DNA of 64,000 nucleotides, taken from NCBI GenBank assembly GCA_043758775.1, contig JAYVMU010000010.1, positions 20,446-84,445 on the forward strand, in the 5' to 3' direction. A model generated the notes under the pieces. It was not told the origin of the DNA and searched no databases. It saw only the letters and a program-made list of their open reading frames with translations. Both the position numbers and the translations under genes were made by a program. Shown piece after piece: positions 7,308 through 16,577 of the stretch. Source of the DNA: JACMMS01 sp043758775 (GTDB taxonomy: Bacteria > Pseudomonadota > Gammaproteobacteria > Burkholderiales > Methylophilaceae). Positions within the stretch are counted from its first letter, which is position 1. Every line of letters begins with the position of its first letter.

Positions 7308-9131
7308 ATGACCGGCCATACCCCTACTTTTCTCATGCAAGGCATCGTCTATTTAGGCGCTGCAGTGCTGACCGTACCAATATCCAAACGAGTAGGGCTC
7401 GGCTCCGTCTTGGGTTATTTGCTTGCCGGTATATTGATAGGCCCCTGGGGATTAGGCTTAATAGAAAATGTGGAAACTGTATTACAGTTTTCCGAATTCG
7501 GTGTGGTGATGATGTTGTTTCTGATAGGCCTGGAGTTAGAGCCTGAAAAACTGTGGCAAATGCGCTTGCCGATTTTTGGTTTAGGCGGCTTGCAAGTTGC
7601 ACTCACCATCATAGTGATGTTTGCTATTAGTAAGTTGTTGCACACTGAATGGCGATTAGCGTTAGTGGCGGCTATGGGTGTCGCGATGTCATCTACCGCC
7701 ATTGCCGTGCAAATATTAAATGAACGCGGTTTATTGAAACAGCCCTCGGGCAGCGCGGCTTTTTCTGTTTTGTTATTTCAAGATTTAGCGGTAATCCCCT
7801 TATTACTTTGTTTAGCACTATTAGCACCACAAAGTGCGGGCATGTCATTTAATTGGATGGCGGCATTACCTGCAGTAGGCTTGATTACTGTGATTATTGT
7901 CGGTGGTAATTATTTACTGCGGCCGGTTTTACACTACATTGCTAATACCGGGATGCGCGAAATCTTTATCGCCTTTGCTTTATTCTTGGTGATGGGCGTT
8001 GCGATGTTAATGCAGTCGGTAGGGCTGTCTATGGCGCTAGGTGCATTTTTAGCCGGAGTCCTATTGGCGGATTCTGAATATCGACAAGAATTAGAATTAC
8101 ACATAGAGCCATTTAAAGGCTTGCTATTAGGGTTGTTTTTTATTGCGATTGGCATGTCGGTAGATATTGGCTTGATTTTGCAAAAGCCACTACTGGTTGT
8201 TGGTTTAGTTATTGTGTTTGTGTGTGCCAAGATAGCTTTGTTGTTTGGCTTAGCACGCGTCTTTAAGCTAAACCGTGTGGACGCGATATTATTCGCTTTA
8301 ACACTTTCTCAAATTGGTGAGTTTGCCTTTGTGATTTATGCCGAAGCGGCAAAATTAGGTGTTATTAGCGCGCCGCAATCTAGCTTGTTTAATGCAGTAG
8401 TTGTGGTTTCTATGCTTACAACGCCATTACTCATGCTGCTCTGGAGTATTTGGCAGCGTAATTGTCTCAAGGAGAAAAAATCTGAAGATTTTGACAAGGT
8501 GGAAACTCAACGTGCAGTGATTGTGGGCGGGTATGGCCGTTTTGGCCAAGTTGTTACCAGATTGCTTAATGGTTTACAGTTAGCACCCACCGTCATTGAG
8601 CATGACCCCAATCAGATTGAGCTTGTTCGACGATTTGGCTTAAAGGCTTATTATGGAGATATTAGCCGCCCAGATGTATTGGAAGCCGCGGGCATTGCTA
8701 ATGCTAGGTTGTTGATAATCGCCATTGATAATGTAGACGATGCCTTAAAAACGGCTAAGTTTGTCAAAAAACATTACCCGCACGTTAAAATTATTGCTAG
8801 AGCGCGCAACAGAACTGATGCGTTTGAATATATGGATTTAGAAATTGATAGCGTGCGTGAAACCTTTCACTCCGCTTTGCAAGCTGCTGAACAGGCCCTA
8901 GTTGCTTTGGGCTATGCTGCTTTTCAAGCGCATCGCACCGTACGGAAGTTTAGACAACACGATGAGCGTTATTTAGAGTTAAATCATGTTAATCGATTAG
9001 ATGAGGCTTCTTTGATTAGTGATACTTTAAGGGCACGTAAAGACTTGATTGCACTACTGCAACAAGAAATGCTGGAAACAGAAAAAACGAATAGTTCAGA
9101 AGATTTTGAGGTTAATCTAGTGGATAAATAA
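7308..9131 (+). CDS. Monovalent cation:proton antiporter-2, KefB/KefC type
   Basis: 607-residue inner membrane protein that should exchange K+ (or Na+) for protons. Residues about 5-380 form 12-13 hydrophobic segments with the family motifs GYLLAGILIGPWGLGL and MSLALGAFLAG-like SMALGAFLAGVLLADSEYRQELE. Residues about 400-520 form a TrkA-N/RCK domain with the Rossmann loop IVGGYGRFGQVV. The C-terminal ~80 residues are helical and charged. In E. coli such proteins are gated by glutathione and activated by KefF/KefG; here only a kefF-like relic remains. Confidence 0.88.
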   Translation: MTGHTPTFLMQGIVYLGAAVLTVPISKRVGLGSVLGYLLAGILIGPWGLGLIENVETVLQFSEFGVVMMLFLIGLELEPEKLWQMRLPIFGLGGLQVALTIIVMFAISKLLHTEWRLALVAAMGVAMSSTAIAVQILNERGLLKQPSGSAAFSVLLFQDLAVIPLLLCLALLAPQSAGMSFNWMAALPAVGLITVIIVGGNYLLRPVLHYIANTGMREIFIAFALFLVMGVAMLMQSVGLSMALGAFLAGVLLADSEYRQELELHIEPFKGLLLGLFFIAIGMSVDIGLILQKPLLVVGLVIVFVCAKIALLFGLARVFKLNRVDAILFALTLSQIGEFAFVIYAEAAKLGVISAPQSSLFNAVVVVSMLTTPLLMLLWSIWQRNCLKEKKSEDFDKVETQRAVIVGGYGRFGQVVTRLLNGLQLAPTVIEHDPNQIELVRRFGLKAYYGDISRPDVLEAAGIANARLLIIAIDNVDDALKTAKFVKKHYPHVKIIARARNRTDAFEYMDLEIDSVRETFHSALQAAEQALVALGYAAFQAHRTVRKFRQHDERYLELNHVNRLDEASLISDTLRARKDLIALLQQEMLETEKTNSSEDFEVNLVDK

Positions 9132-9172
9132 TGGTTAATTGCCAATAGCGCTGTATCAGGCGAACCATTAAT

Positions 9173-9196
9173 AAAAGGAGCTAAAAGCCCCCTTTA
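9173..9196 (-). terminator. Probable terminator of pqqA
   Basis: Read on the minus strand, an imperfect hairpin (AAAGGGGGC ... GCTCCTTTT) is followed by TTATTAAT. It lies about 35 bases past the pqqA stop codon. The stem has a bulge and a G-T pair. Confidence 0.45.
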
Positions 9197-9230
9197 TTAA
9201 TTAGTATAACTAACCACTTACCTATTCTGC

Positions 9231-9302
9231 TTATTTATTCATTACATACATTGTTACTTCAAAGCCAAAACGCATTTCAGTAGCTGCTGGTGTTGTCCAC
9301 AT
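9231..9302 (-). CDS. pqqA: PQQ precursor peptide PqqA
   Basis: A 23-residue peptide starting MWTTPAATEMRFGFEV and ending MYVMNK. Glu15 and Tyr19, spaced E-x3-Y, are the two side chains that PqqE cross-links and that become PQQ. The length and the flanking M-R-F-G-F-E-V-T-M-Y core are those of genuine PqqA. AGGAG lies seven bases before the ATG and a terminator-like hairpin follows. No other pqq gene is in the window, so this is an orphan or extra copy. The product feeds XoxF, the quinoprotein encoded at 58563. Confidence 0.93.
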   Translation of the reverse strand: MWTTPAATEMRFGFEVTMYVMNK

Positions 9303-9488
9303 AATATTTCTCCTAAAATTAAGTTAGCTTACTTTACTAACATCCAACTAGCTCTGTGTTGTTTGTTGGTATGACTGCATTATGTGCTTAATCTAATTTC
9401 AGCTTACTATACCCATTCATGATTCTGGCTTAGGTAATTTCATGAGCTTGCAGTAAATCAAAAGCGGATTAGTAGTGCTTAGCTTTGC

Positions 9489-9923
9489 TTAGTTACCTTG
9501 AATATAGCTCTTTAGCTCTTTAATTAAACCCTGTTGGTAAGTGATGGTTTCTTTTACTACATCACCAATCGATAGCATGCCAATAATTTTATCACCTTCC
9601 ATGACTGGTAAATGGCGGATGCGTTTTTCTGACATGGTGGTCATGGCTTCTTCTACCGTATTGTTGGGACTTACTGCAATAATATTAGAAGACATGACTT
9701 CGCTAATCATGGTGGTTTTTGAAGACCTTCCTTTCAAAATCACTTCACGCGCATAATCACGTTCAGAAAAAATCCCGACCAGTTTTTCGCCATCCAACAC
9801 AGCAAGAGCGCCAATTTGATATTCCGCTAAAATAATCAGCGCATCAAAAACTGGGCGATTTGGTGCGATGGAAATGACCTTATTATGCTCTTTAGTACTT
9901 ATTATTTGCTGGACCGTTTTCAT
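9489..9923 (-). CDS. CBS-domain pair protein
   Basis: 144 residues from the ATG that follows AGAGGAG; an ATG eight codons upstream has no ribosome site. Two CBS motifs in tandem (about residues 10-65 and 75-135): FDALIILAEYQIGALAVLDG and VEEAMTTMSEKRIRHLPVMEGD. CBS pairs bind adenine nucleotides or S-adenosylmethionine and act as energy sensors. As a stand-alone protein its partner is unknown. pqqA lies 186 bases downstream on the same strand. Confidence 0.85.
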   Translation of the reverse strand: MKTVQQIISTKEHNKVISIAPNRPVFDALIILAEYQIGALAVLDGEKLVGIFSERDYAREVILKGRSSKTTMISEVMSSNIIAVSPNNTVEEAMTTMSEKRIRHLPVMEGDKIIGMLSIGDVVKETITYQQGLIKELKSYIQGN

Positions 9924-10036
9924 GATGTTCTCCTCTAAAGCCTGCACCTCAAATATACACCTAAAATAAAGCTGCCAAAAGGCTCTAACAATAACTACTT
10001 GACATAATTAGCTGACTAACTATAATTACACTTATT

Positions 10037-10546
10037 ATGTTACAGCTAAGAGATCTTCCTACCATTGAAATTTTGCAGAAATTTGCTGATCGGTATCCCG
10101 CGGCAGACGTATCTGCAGTTGCTAGTTTTTTGAGCCTGCTGCGTGTAGCAGGTGATTTGTCTAGTGCACTTGATGCCTGTTTAAGCCGACATGACTTATT
10201 ACAAGGTCGCTGGTGGGTGCTTATTTTACTAATGCGTGAAGATTCAAAGACCTCAACGCCGTCAATTCTGGCAGAAAAAGCCGGTGTGTCACGCGCTACT
10301 ATGACGGGGTTGCTGGATGGTCTCGAGCAACATAATCTGATCACGCGCGTCCTGACTAAAGAAGATAGACGCAGCATTTTTATTAAGCTGACCAAAGCAG
10401 GTCAAGCCAAGCTGGACGAGGTCATGCCAGATTATTACAGTCGCCTGCGTGTATGTATGCAGGCATTAAGCGAACAAGACCGAGAAAAGTTACAACAGAT
10501 ACTTACTATCGTTAATGCAGGCGCTGTGGCGTTACTCAATGAATAA
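10037..10546 (+). CDS. MarR family transcriptional regulator
   Basis: 169 residues. The winged helix-turn-helix occupies about residues 60-130: a helix pair (TPSILAEKAGVSRATMTGLLDGLEQ) followed by the wing NLITRVLTKEDRRSIFIKLTKAG, both typical of MarR. These proteins bind DNA as dimers and respond to small phenolic or oxidative signals. It starts a three-gene group with a SnoaL-like protein and an EamA transporter, which it may regulate (inference from adjacency). Confidence 0.88.
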   Translation: MLQLRDLPTIEILQKFADRYPAADVSAVASFLSLLRVAGDLSSALDACLSRHDLLQGRWWVLILLMREDSKTSTPSILAEKAGVSRATMTGLLDGLEQHNLITRVLTKEDRRSIFIKLTKAGQAKLDEVMPDYYSRLRVCMQALSEQDREKLQQILTIVNAGAVALLNE

Positions 10547-10587
10547 CAATTACCTTTACTTCTTATCAACTAACTTTTAGGAAACAT

Positions 10588-10965
10588 ATGTCAGAGATTC
10601 AAGCACAACTTACCGCCCTTAATGCAGCTTTTGATGGTGCGTTTAATACAAAACAAATACAGAAAATATCTGCGCTTTATGAAGCTAATGCCACCGTATT
10701 GCCTGCGCCTGCAGGTTCACCTGTGCAAGGTTCGGCCGCAATTGAGCAGTTTTTTAACGGTTTAATCAATGCAGGCGTTATCGATCATCAATTAGAATTA
10801 GTACAAGCTGTGGAAGACGGCAATTTGGCTTATCAAACCGGTCATTGGAGTGGTGCCATGATTGATGCCGAAGGTGTAAGGCAAACTTTTGGCGGTAATG
10901 TACAACTAATTTATCGCAAACAAAACAATGGCGGATGGAAAGCCGTGAGCCATATCTGGAATTAA
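10588..10965 (+). CDS. SnoaL/DUF4440-like protein
   Basis: 125 residues with the cone-shaped alpha+beta fold signature of the NTF2/SnoaL group: an N-terminal helix (LTALNAAFDGAFNTKQIQKISALYEANATVLP), then PVQGSAAIEQFFNGL and a C-terminal strand ending WKAVSHIWN. The family includes ketosteroid isomerases and many proteins of unknown substrate. AGGAAA precedes the ATG. Confidence 0.8.
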   Translation: MSEIQAQLTALNAAFDGAFNTKQIQKISALYEANATVLPAPAGSPVQGSAAIEQFFNGLINAGVIDHQLELVQAVEDGNLAYQTGHWSGAMIDAEGVRQTFGGNVQLIYRKQNNGGWKAVSHIWN

Positions 10966-10970
10966 AAAAT

Positions 10971-11888
10971 ATGCAGTTTGAAAGAAAAGAAATCATCAAA
11001 GCTTTCGTGGCATTGTTGATTTTAGCCGTTATCTGGGGATATAACTGGGTAGTGATGAAAAATGCACTTAGGTATTCTGGTGCATTTGAATTCGCGGCAT
11101 TGCGTACGGTATTAGGGGCATTATTTTTGTTCTCCATTTTGCTCGTGCAGCGTAAATCCTTGAGGGTGAAAGAAATGCCGACGCTTATCGTACTCGGTCT
11201 ATTACAAACCAGTGGCTTTACCGGAGTATTAATATGGGCGCTGGTAACTGGTGGAGCAGGTAAAACCGCAGTACTGACTTACACCATGCCCTTTTGGGTG
11301 ATGTTGCTGGCGTGGCCCTTGCTGGGCGAAAAAATCCAAGGCATGCAATGGCCTGCAGCCTTGTTTTCAGCCATGGGCATGTTGTTTATTTTAGATCCGT
11401 TACATTTAGGTGCTGATAAATTCAGTATGTTTCTGGCAGTGTTGTCTGGTGTATTTTGGGCGTTAGCCGTTATTTTGGCTAAAAAATTACATAAACGTTC
11501 GCCTGATCTAGACTTGCTTTCGTTAACAGCCTGGCAAATGTTATTTGGCTCTATCCCAATTGCTATTACTGCGCTATTAGTCCCAGCACCTAATATTCAA
11601 TGGACGCCGTATTTTATTGGAGCGGTGATTTTTAATTCGGTATTTTGTAATGCACTGGCTTGGTTGTTGTGGCTATATGCCTTGCAACGCTTGGCGGCAG
11701 GTATTGCTAGCATGGCATCCATGTTAGCGCCTATTATTGGCGTGTTGGCTGCTTGGTGGCAATTGAATGAAGTGCCAAATGCCAGAGAATCAACGGGCAT
11801 GATATTGATTGCTTTGTCGCTGGTGATTATCTCCGTCATCAGCATCAAAAAACATCTGCCAGTTGATTCGGCCATGGGTCAAGATTAG
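10971..11888 (+). CDS. EamA (drug/metabolite transporter) family permease
   Basis: 305 residues from the ATG of MQFERKEI; an earlier ATG at 10935 lies inside the upstream gene. Ten hydrophobic segments in two EamA repeats are visible, the first starting LLILAVIWGYNWVVMKN and the second SVFWALAVILAKKLHKR. The substrate cannot be told from sequence. It is five bases from the SnoaL-like gene, so they are probably co-transcribed. The last segment ends LVIISVISIKKH. Confidence 0.85.
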   Translation: MQFERKEIIKAFVALLILAVIWGYNWVVMKNALRYSGAFEFAALRTVLGALFLFSILLVQRKSLRVKEMPTLIVLGLLQTSGFTGVLIWALVTGGAGKTAVLTYTMPFWVMLLAWPLLGEKIQGMQWPAALFSAMGMLFILDPLHLGADKFSMFLAVLSGVFWALAVILAKKLHKRSPDLDLLSLTAWQMLFGSIPIAITALLVPAPNIQWTPYFIGAVIFNSVFCNALAWLLWLYALQRLAAGIASMASMLAPIIGVLAAWWQLNEVPNARESTGMILIALSLVIISVISIKKHLPVDSAMGQD

Positions 11889-11968
11889 GTTTGGTTATAC
11901 ACTTGTAAACCTAGCTAATCTCCTATGATAAAATACGTGCAATATCAAAGCACGTTAAAGGAATCGGC

Positions 11969-12697
11969 ATGGCAGGACACAGCAAGTGGGCGAATATACA
12001 GCATCGCAAAGGTCGTCAGGATGCCAAGCGCGGAAAAATATTCACCAAACTCATTAAAGAAATTACGGTATCAGCGCGTTTAAGCGGCGGTGATCCTGCG
12101 ATGAATCCACGGCTGCGTGCAGCAATTGCCGAAGCTAAAGAAGAAAACATGCCAGCTGACAATATCACGCGTGCCATCAAAAAAGGCACTGGTGAGCTGG
12201 AGGGTGTAAGTTATGAAGAAATTCGCTACGAAGGCTACGGTATTAATGGCGCCGCGATTATTATTGATTGCTTAACTGATAATAAACAACGCGCTGTGAT
12301 GGATGTACGTCATGCTCTGACCAAGCATGGCGGCAATTTAGGTACCGATGGCTCGGTTGTATTCATGTTCAAACATTGCGGCAGTCTCATTTATCCACCG
12401 GGCACATCAGAAGATCAGGTGATGGGTATTGCGCTTGAAGCTGGCGCAGAAGATATTGTCACCGATGAAGATGGCAGCATTGAAGTTATCACACCACCTA
12501 ACAACTTTATGGCGATTAAAGAAACCATGGAAGCGGCAGGTTTAAAAGCCGTGCTGGCTGAAGTGACCATGAAGCCGAATATTGAAACGGTTTTTATTGG
12601 CGATGATGCTGTAAAAATGCAAAAGATTTTAGATGCACTGGAGGATTTAGATGATGTGCAAGATGTGTATACATCTGCGGTCATTGAGGAGTCGTGA
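11969..12697 (+). CDS. yebC: YebC/TACO1 family translation or transcription factor
   Basis: 242 residues, usual length. It begins with the invariant MAGHSKWANIQHRKGRQD and shows MNPRLRAAIAEAKEENMP and DNKQRAVMDVRHALTKHGGNLG. Members promote translation through difficult (proline-rich) stretches or act as regulators; the two roles are split between subgroups and are not separable here. Its stop overlaps the ruvC GTG start, so it leads the ruv operon. Confidence 0.95.
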   Translation: MAGHSKWANIQHRKGRQDAKRGKIFTKLIKEITVSARLSGGDPAMNPRLRAAIAEAKEENMPADNITRAIKKGTGELEGVSYEEIRYEGYGINGAAIIIDCLTDNKQRAVMDVRHALTKHGGNLGTDGSVVFMFKHCGSLIYPPGTSEDQVMGIALEAGAEDIVTDEDGSIEVITPPNNFMAIKETMEAAGLKAVLAEVTMKPNIETVFIGDDAVKMQKILDALEDLDDVQDVYTSAVIEES

Positions 12698-13251
12698 CTG
12701 TTACTAGAATTCTCGGCATAGATCCCGGCCTGCGTATTACAGGCTTTGGCGTGATTGAGAAAATTGGTGAGAAAATCACTTACATTGCCAGTGGTACCAT
12801 TAAAACGGCTAGTGCAAAAAAAGTGGATGGTAAACAAGACAGAGAAGAACTACCTGCCCGTTTAAAAATTATCTTAGAGGGCTTGTTTGAAGTAATTACA
12901 ATCTATAAACCCGAGCAAGTTGCCATTGAAAAAGTATTCGTTAACGTCAATCCGCAATCTACGTTGTTACTGGGACAGGCTCGTGGCGCAGCCATTAGTG
13001 CGGCTGTCATGCGCGACTTACCCGTGGCAGAATACACCGCGCTGCAAGTTAAGCAGGCTGTGGTGGGTAATGGCCATGCGCAAAAAGAGCAGGTGCAAGA
13101 GATGGTCAAACGCTTACTAAAACTACCTGCCAATCCCAGCCCAGATTCTGCCGATGCCCTTGCCTGTGCCATATGTCACGCACATGGCGGGCAAGGTTTG
13201 GGTAAGTTGGCGACAGCAGGCTTTCGCGTCAAAGGTGGACGATTAATCTGA
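12694..13251 (+). CDS. ruvC: Holliday junction endonuclease RuvC
   Basis: Cuts four-way DNA junctions symmetrically as a dimer after RuvAB migration. 185 residues from a GTG that overlaps the yebC stop. Catalytic acids are visible: Asp in ILGIDPGLRITGFG, Glu in VAIEKVFV, and the Asp pair in SPDSADALACA. No AUG alternative fits the conserved N terminus. Confidence 0.96.
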   Translation: MTVTRILGIDPGLRITGFGVIEKIGEKITYIASGTIKTASAKKVDGKQDREELPARLKIILEGLFEVITIYKPEQVAIEKVFVNVNPQSTLLLGQARGAAISAAVMRDLPVAEYTALQVKQAVVGNGHAQKEQVQEMVKRLLKLPANPSPDSADALACAICHAHGGQGLGKLATAGFRVKGGRLI

Positions 13252-13264
13252 TGAAGGAAATAGC

Positions 13265-13840
13265 ATGATAGGCAGGCTTAATGGCGTATTGCTAGAAAAA
13301 ACGCCACCACTGATATTAATTGATTGTAATGGTGTGGGTTATGAATGTGAAGTGCCGATGAGCACGTTTTACAATTTGCCTGCTCTTGGCGAAAAAGTCG
13401 TGATGCTCACGCATTTTGTCGTACGTGAAGATGCGCAATTGCTCTACGGGTTTGGCTCAGTGCAAGAACGTGCAACGTTTAGACAGTTACTCAAGGTCAA
13501 CGGTATTGGTGCAAAATCAGCACTGTCTATTCTAAGTGGTGTTTCGATTGATGAGTTGGCACAAGCCATCACTTTGCAGGAAGTGGGTATGCTCACACGC
13601 ATTCCTGGCGTGGGTAAAAAAACGGCAGAACGCTTATTGTTAGAACTTAAAGATAAATTCAGTGTGGATGGCTTAACGATGAGCAGCCATGCAGCAAAAT
13701 CAGCCAATAGTGACGTGCTTAATGCCTTGATTTCATTGGGCTATAATGAGCGTGAAGCATTGGCGGCAGTTAAGCAGCTGGCCGTGGATATAACAGTCGC
13801 GGATGGTATCAAGCAAGCACTTAAATCGCTATCAAAATAA
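13265..13840 (+). CDS. ruvA: Holliday junction DNA helicase subunit RuvA
   Basis: 191 residues. The three usual parts are visible: the OB-fold start MIGRLNGVLLEKTPPLILIDCNGVGYE, tandem helix-hairpin-helix motifs (VNGIGAKSALSILSG and IPGVGKKTAERLLLELKDK) and a C-terminal UBA-like domain (VLNALISLGYNEREALAAV) that contacts RuvB. It lies 13 bases behind ruvC. A metalloprotease gene separates it from ruvB. Confidence 0.96.
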   Translation: MIGRLNGVLLEKTPPLILIDCNGVGYECEVPMSTFYNLPALGEKVVMLTHFVVREDAQLLYGFGSVQERATFRQLLKVNGIGAKSALSILSGVSIDELAQAITLQEVGMLTRIPGVGKKTAERLLLELKDKFSVDGLTMSSHAAKSANSDVLNALISLGYNEREALAAVKQLAVDITVADGIKQALKSLSK

Positions 13841-13884
13841 TAATGCTTAATGAGTAACAGCATTTTAATTTTTATTGGAACTGA

Positions 13885-15456
13885 ATGATGAGACGTTATT
13901 TATCGGCCATTTCTATTGTTATTCTGGCTTTGGTTATGACAGCTTGTGGCACCAACCCGGTTACCAAAAAAAGAGAGTTTCAATTTGTTTCTGAAAGCCA
14001 GGAAATCTCGATAGGCAAACAAAATTACGCACCTGCACGCCAATCGCAGGGTGGTGATTACATCATAGACCCAGAGTTGACCGCGTATGTGCAAAGTGTG
14101 GGCAATCGACTAGCGGCAGTTTCTGACCGCAAACTACCTTATGAGTTTGTTGTACTAAATGACTCTGTGCCCAATGCGTGGGCGATGCCTAGCGGTAAAA
14201 TTGCTTTTAATCGCGGCTTGTTATATGAACTGCATAGCGAGGCCGAATTAGCTGCGGTACTCGGTCACGAGATTACGCATGCTGCGGCGCGACATGGCGC
14301 TAAAGGTATGGAGCGTGGACTCTTTCTACAAGGCGCGATTGTGGCAGTAGGCCTGAGTGCGCGAGATAGTAACTATGCCAATTTAATCGTCGGTGGCTCA
14401 CAGTTGGGAGCGCAGTTAATTAGCACCAGATATAGTCGTGATAACGAATCGGAAGCTGATTTATACGGCATGGAATACATGAAAAGAGCGGGTTATGATC
14501 CGCAGGCTGCGGTGACGCTGCAAGAAACTTTTGTGCGATTAAGTGCCGGCAAGCGCAGCGATTTTATACAAGGATTATTTGCCAGCCATCCACCATCACA
14601 AGAGCGTGTAGACGCCAATAAGGTGACACTTGCCAGATTGGGAGCAGGTGGCGAATGGGGCAAGGAAATCTATGCGAAAAAAACAGCCAAGTTAAGGTCT
14701 ACGCAAGCGGCGTATAAAGATTATGACGAAGGTGTCAAAGCGTTAGCCAAAGGTGATATGGCAAAAGCCACCAGTTTGGCACAACAGGCCATAGCAATTG
14801 AACCGCGTGAGGCGCGCTTTCAGGAACTGTTAGGTGATATTGCACTTGCACAGAAGCCCAAACCAAAATCTCAGGAAGCATTAAGCTACTACGACAAAGC
14901 CATTAAAATGCAGCCCGATTACTTTAAGCCATATATTCAAAGCGGCATTGCGCTGGTGAATATGGGGCGTAAAGCTGAAGCTGAGCCTTTTCTTAAAAAA
15001 AGTAATGAGTTATTACCAACCGCACCTGCGCATTTATATTTGGGCGAACTGGCTGAAGAGCGTGGTGACATGGCAGCTGCGCTGAGTAATTATGAAGCGG
15101 CAGCCAGTTCCAATTCTGATATCGGTCAGGCGGCTAATACACGTTATGTACATCTCGATTTGCCGCGTAATCCTGCAAAATATTTACAGGCTGCACCACA
15201 AGTTGATGTGCGCGGACAATTGTATGCGGTGGTGCAAAATCCAACATCAGTTGCGCTAGGGCGTGTGCAAGTACGTGTGGTGCAATATGATGCTCAAACC
15301 GGCCGCGCAGTGGGGCAGAGTCAGCCTATGATAATCTCTGGCGGTATTGCGCCGAATAAGCGCGGACAAGTGGCAGTACGTGGTGTGGTTTTGCAAAATC
15401 AACAAGAATTGCAGCTTTATCGAGTGGTTGTTGACAGTGCTGAGCTGCCGCAGTAA
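13885..15456 (+). CDS. M48 family metalloprotease lipoprotein with TPRs (BepA-like)
   Basis: 523 residues. The N terminus is a lipoprotein signal (LALVMTAC|G), placing it in the periplasm on a membrane. The peptidase domain has the zinc motif HEITH at residues 128-132 (LGHEITHAAARHG) and the downstream Glu ligand in NESEADLYGMEYM. TPR repeats follow from about residue 280 (ALAKGDMAKATSLAQQAIAI, then SYYDKAIKMQPDY). The layout matches BepA/YfgC, which degrades misassembled outer membrane proteins. It is embedded between ruvA and ruvB. Confidence 0.85.
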   Translation: MMRRYLSAISIVILALVMTACGTNPVTKKREFQFVSESQEISIGKQNYAPARQSQGGDYIIDPELTAYVQSVGNRLAAVSDRKLPYEFVVLNDSVPNAWAMPSGKIAFNRGLLYELHSEAELAAVLGHEITHAAARHGAKGMERGLFLQGAIVAVGLSARDSNYANLIVGGSQLGAQLISTRYSRDNESEADLYGMEYMKRAGYDPQAAVTLQETFVRLSAGKRSDFIQGLFASHPPSQERVDANKVTLARLGAGGEWGKEIYAKKTAKLRSTQAAYKDYDEGVKALAKGDMAKATSLAQQAIAIEPREARFQELLGDIALAQKPKPKSQEALSYYDKAIKMQPDYFKPYIQSGIALVNMGRKAEAEPFLKKSNELLPTAPAHLYLGELAEERGDMAAALSNYEAAASSNSDIGQAANTRYVHLDLPRNPAKYLQAAPQVDVRGQLYAVVQNPTSVALGRVQVRVVQYDAQTGRAVGQSQPMIISGGIAPNKRGQVAVRGVVLQNQQELQLYRVVVDSAELPQ

Positions 15457-15512
15457 GCGCCACTAATGATATGATGTCGCTATTAATATGAAAACGCTGT
15501 TGATATAAAAAC

Positions 15513-16577
15513 ATGATAGAAACTGATCGTTTAATCGCAGCTGAACCTGTAAGTCAACAAGAAGAAGCACTCGAGCGCGCACTACGACCTAAAGTATTAG
15601 ATGAGTACGTAGGCCAAGAAAAAGCACGTAGCCAGCTGGAAATTTTTATAAATGCCGCGCGTGGTCGTAGTGAGGCGCTAGATCATGTATTGCTGTTTGG
15701 CCCGCCAGGGTTAGGCAAAACCACACTTGCGCATATTATCGCTAAAGAGATGGGCGTCAATATGCGTCAGACTTCTGGGCCAGTGCTTGAACGCGCGGGA
15801 GATTTAGCTGCACTTCTTACCAATTTAGAACCTAATGATGTATTGTTTATTGATGAAATCCATCGACTTTCTCCGGTAGTGGAAGAGATTTTATATCCGG
15901 CGATGGAAGATTATCGGCTGGACATCATGATAGGTGAAGGCCCTGCAGCACGTTCTGTGCGGTTAGATCTACCTCCTTTTACATTGATAGGTGCAACTAC
16001 TCGTGCAGGTATGTTGACTAACCCACTGCGTGATCGCTTTGGCATTGTGTCACGTTTAGAGTTTTATACCCCTGATGAGCTGGCGCGTATTGTGAATCGT
16101 TCGGCTGGTTTATTAGAGGTAGAGATGCAAAATCAGGGTGCGTTAGAAATTGCCAAGCGCTCTCGCGGCACACCACGTATAGCAAATCGTTTGCTGCGCC
16201 GTGTGCGAGATTATGCGCAAGTTAAGGCAGATGGTATCGTCACCTCAAAAATTGCCGATGCCGCCCTGAAAATGTTGGATGTCGATAAGCTGGGTTTTGA
16301 TGTAATGGATAGAAAGTTGTTACAAGCGGTTCTAGAAAAATTTGGTGGTGGCCCGGTGGGCTTGGATAACCTAGCTGCGGCTATCGGTGAAGAGCGTGAT
16401 ACGATTGAGGACGTACTGGAACCGTATCTGATTCAACAAGGTTTTTTAATGCGCACACCGCGCGGCCGTGTTGCTACACACTTAACTTACCAACACTTTA
16501 ATTTGCCATTACCTGCCCATCTGGCTGTAGGTCAAACGCTATCTTTAAACTTGGGCGAGGATACATGGCAGGCGTAA
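15513..16577 (+). CDS. ruvB: Holliday junction branch migration ATPase RuvB
   Basis: 354 residues, standard length. AAA+ motor that pumps DNA through the RuvA-bound junction. Walker A GPPGLGKTTLAH, Walker B DVLFIDEIHRLSP, sensor 1 IGATTRAGML and the sensor 2/winged-helix region (RGTPRIANRLLRRVRDYAQ, then FLMRTPRGRVAT) are all intact. The end overlaps ybgC by 13 bases. Confidence 0.97.
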   Translation: MIETDRLIAAEPVSQQEEALERALRPKVLDEYVGQEKARSQLEIFINAARGRSEALDHVLLFGPPGLGKTTLAHIIAKEMGVNMRQTSGPVLERAGDLAALLTNLEPNDVLFIDEIHRLSPVVEEILYPAMEDYRLDIMIGEGPAARSVRLDLPPFTLIGATTRAGMLTNPLRDRFGIVSRLEFYTPDELARIVNRSAGLLEVEMQNQGALEIAKRSRGTPRIANRLLRRVRDYAQVKADGIVTSKIADAALKMLDVDKLGFDVMDRKLLQAVLEKFGGGPVGLDNLAAAIGEERDTIEDVLEPYLIQQGFLMRTPRGRVATHLTYQHFNLPLPAHLAVGQTLSLNLGEDTWQA

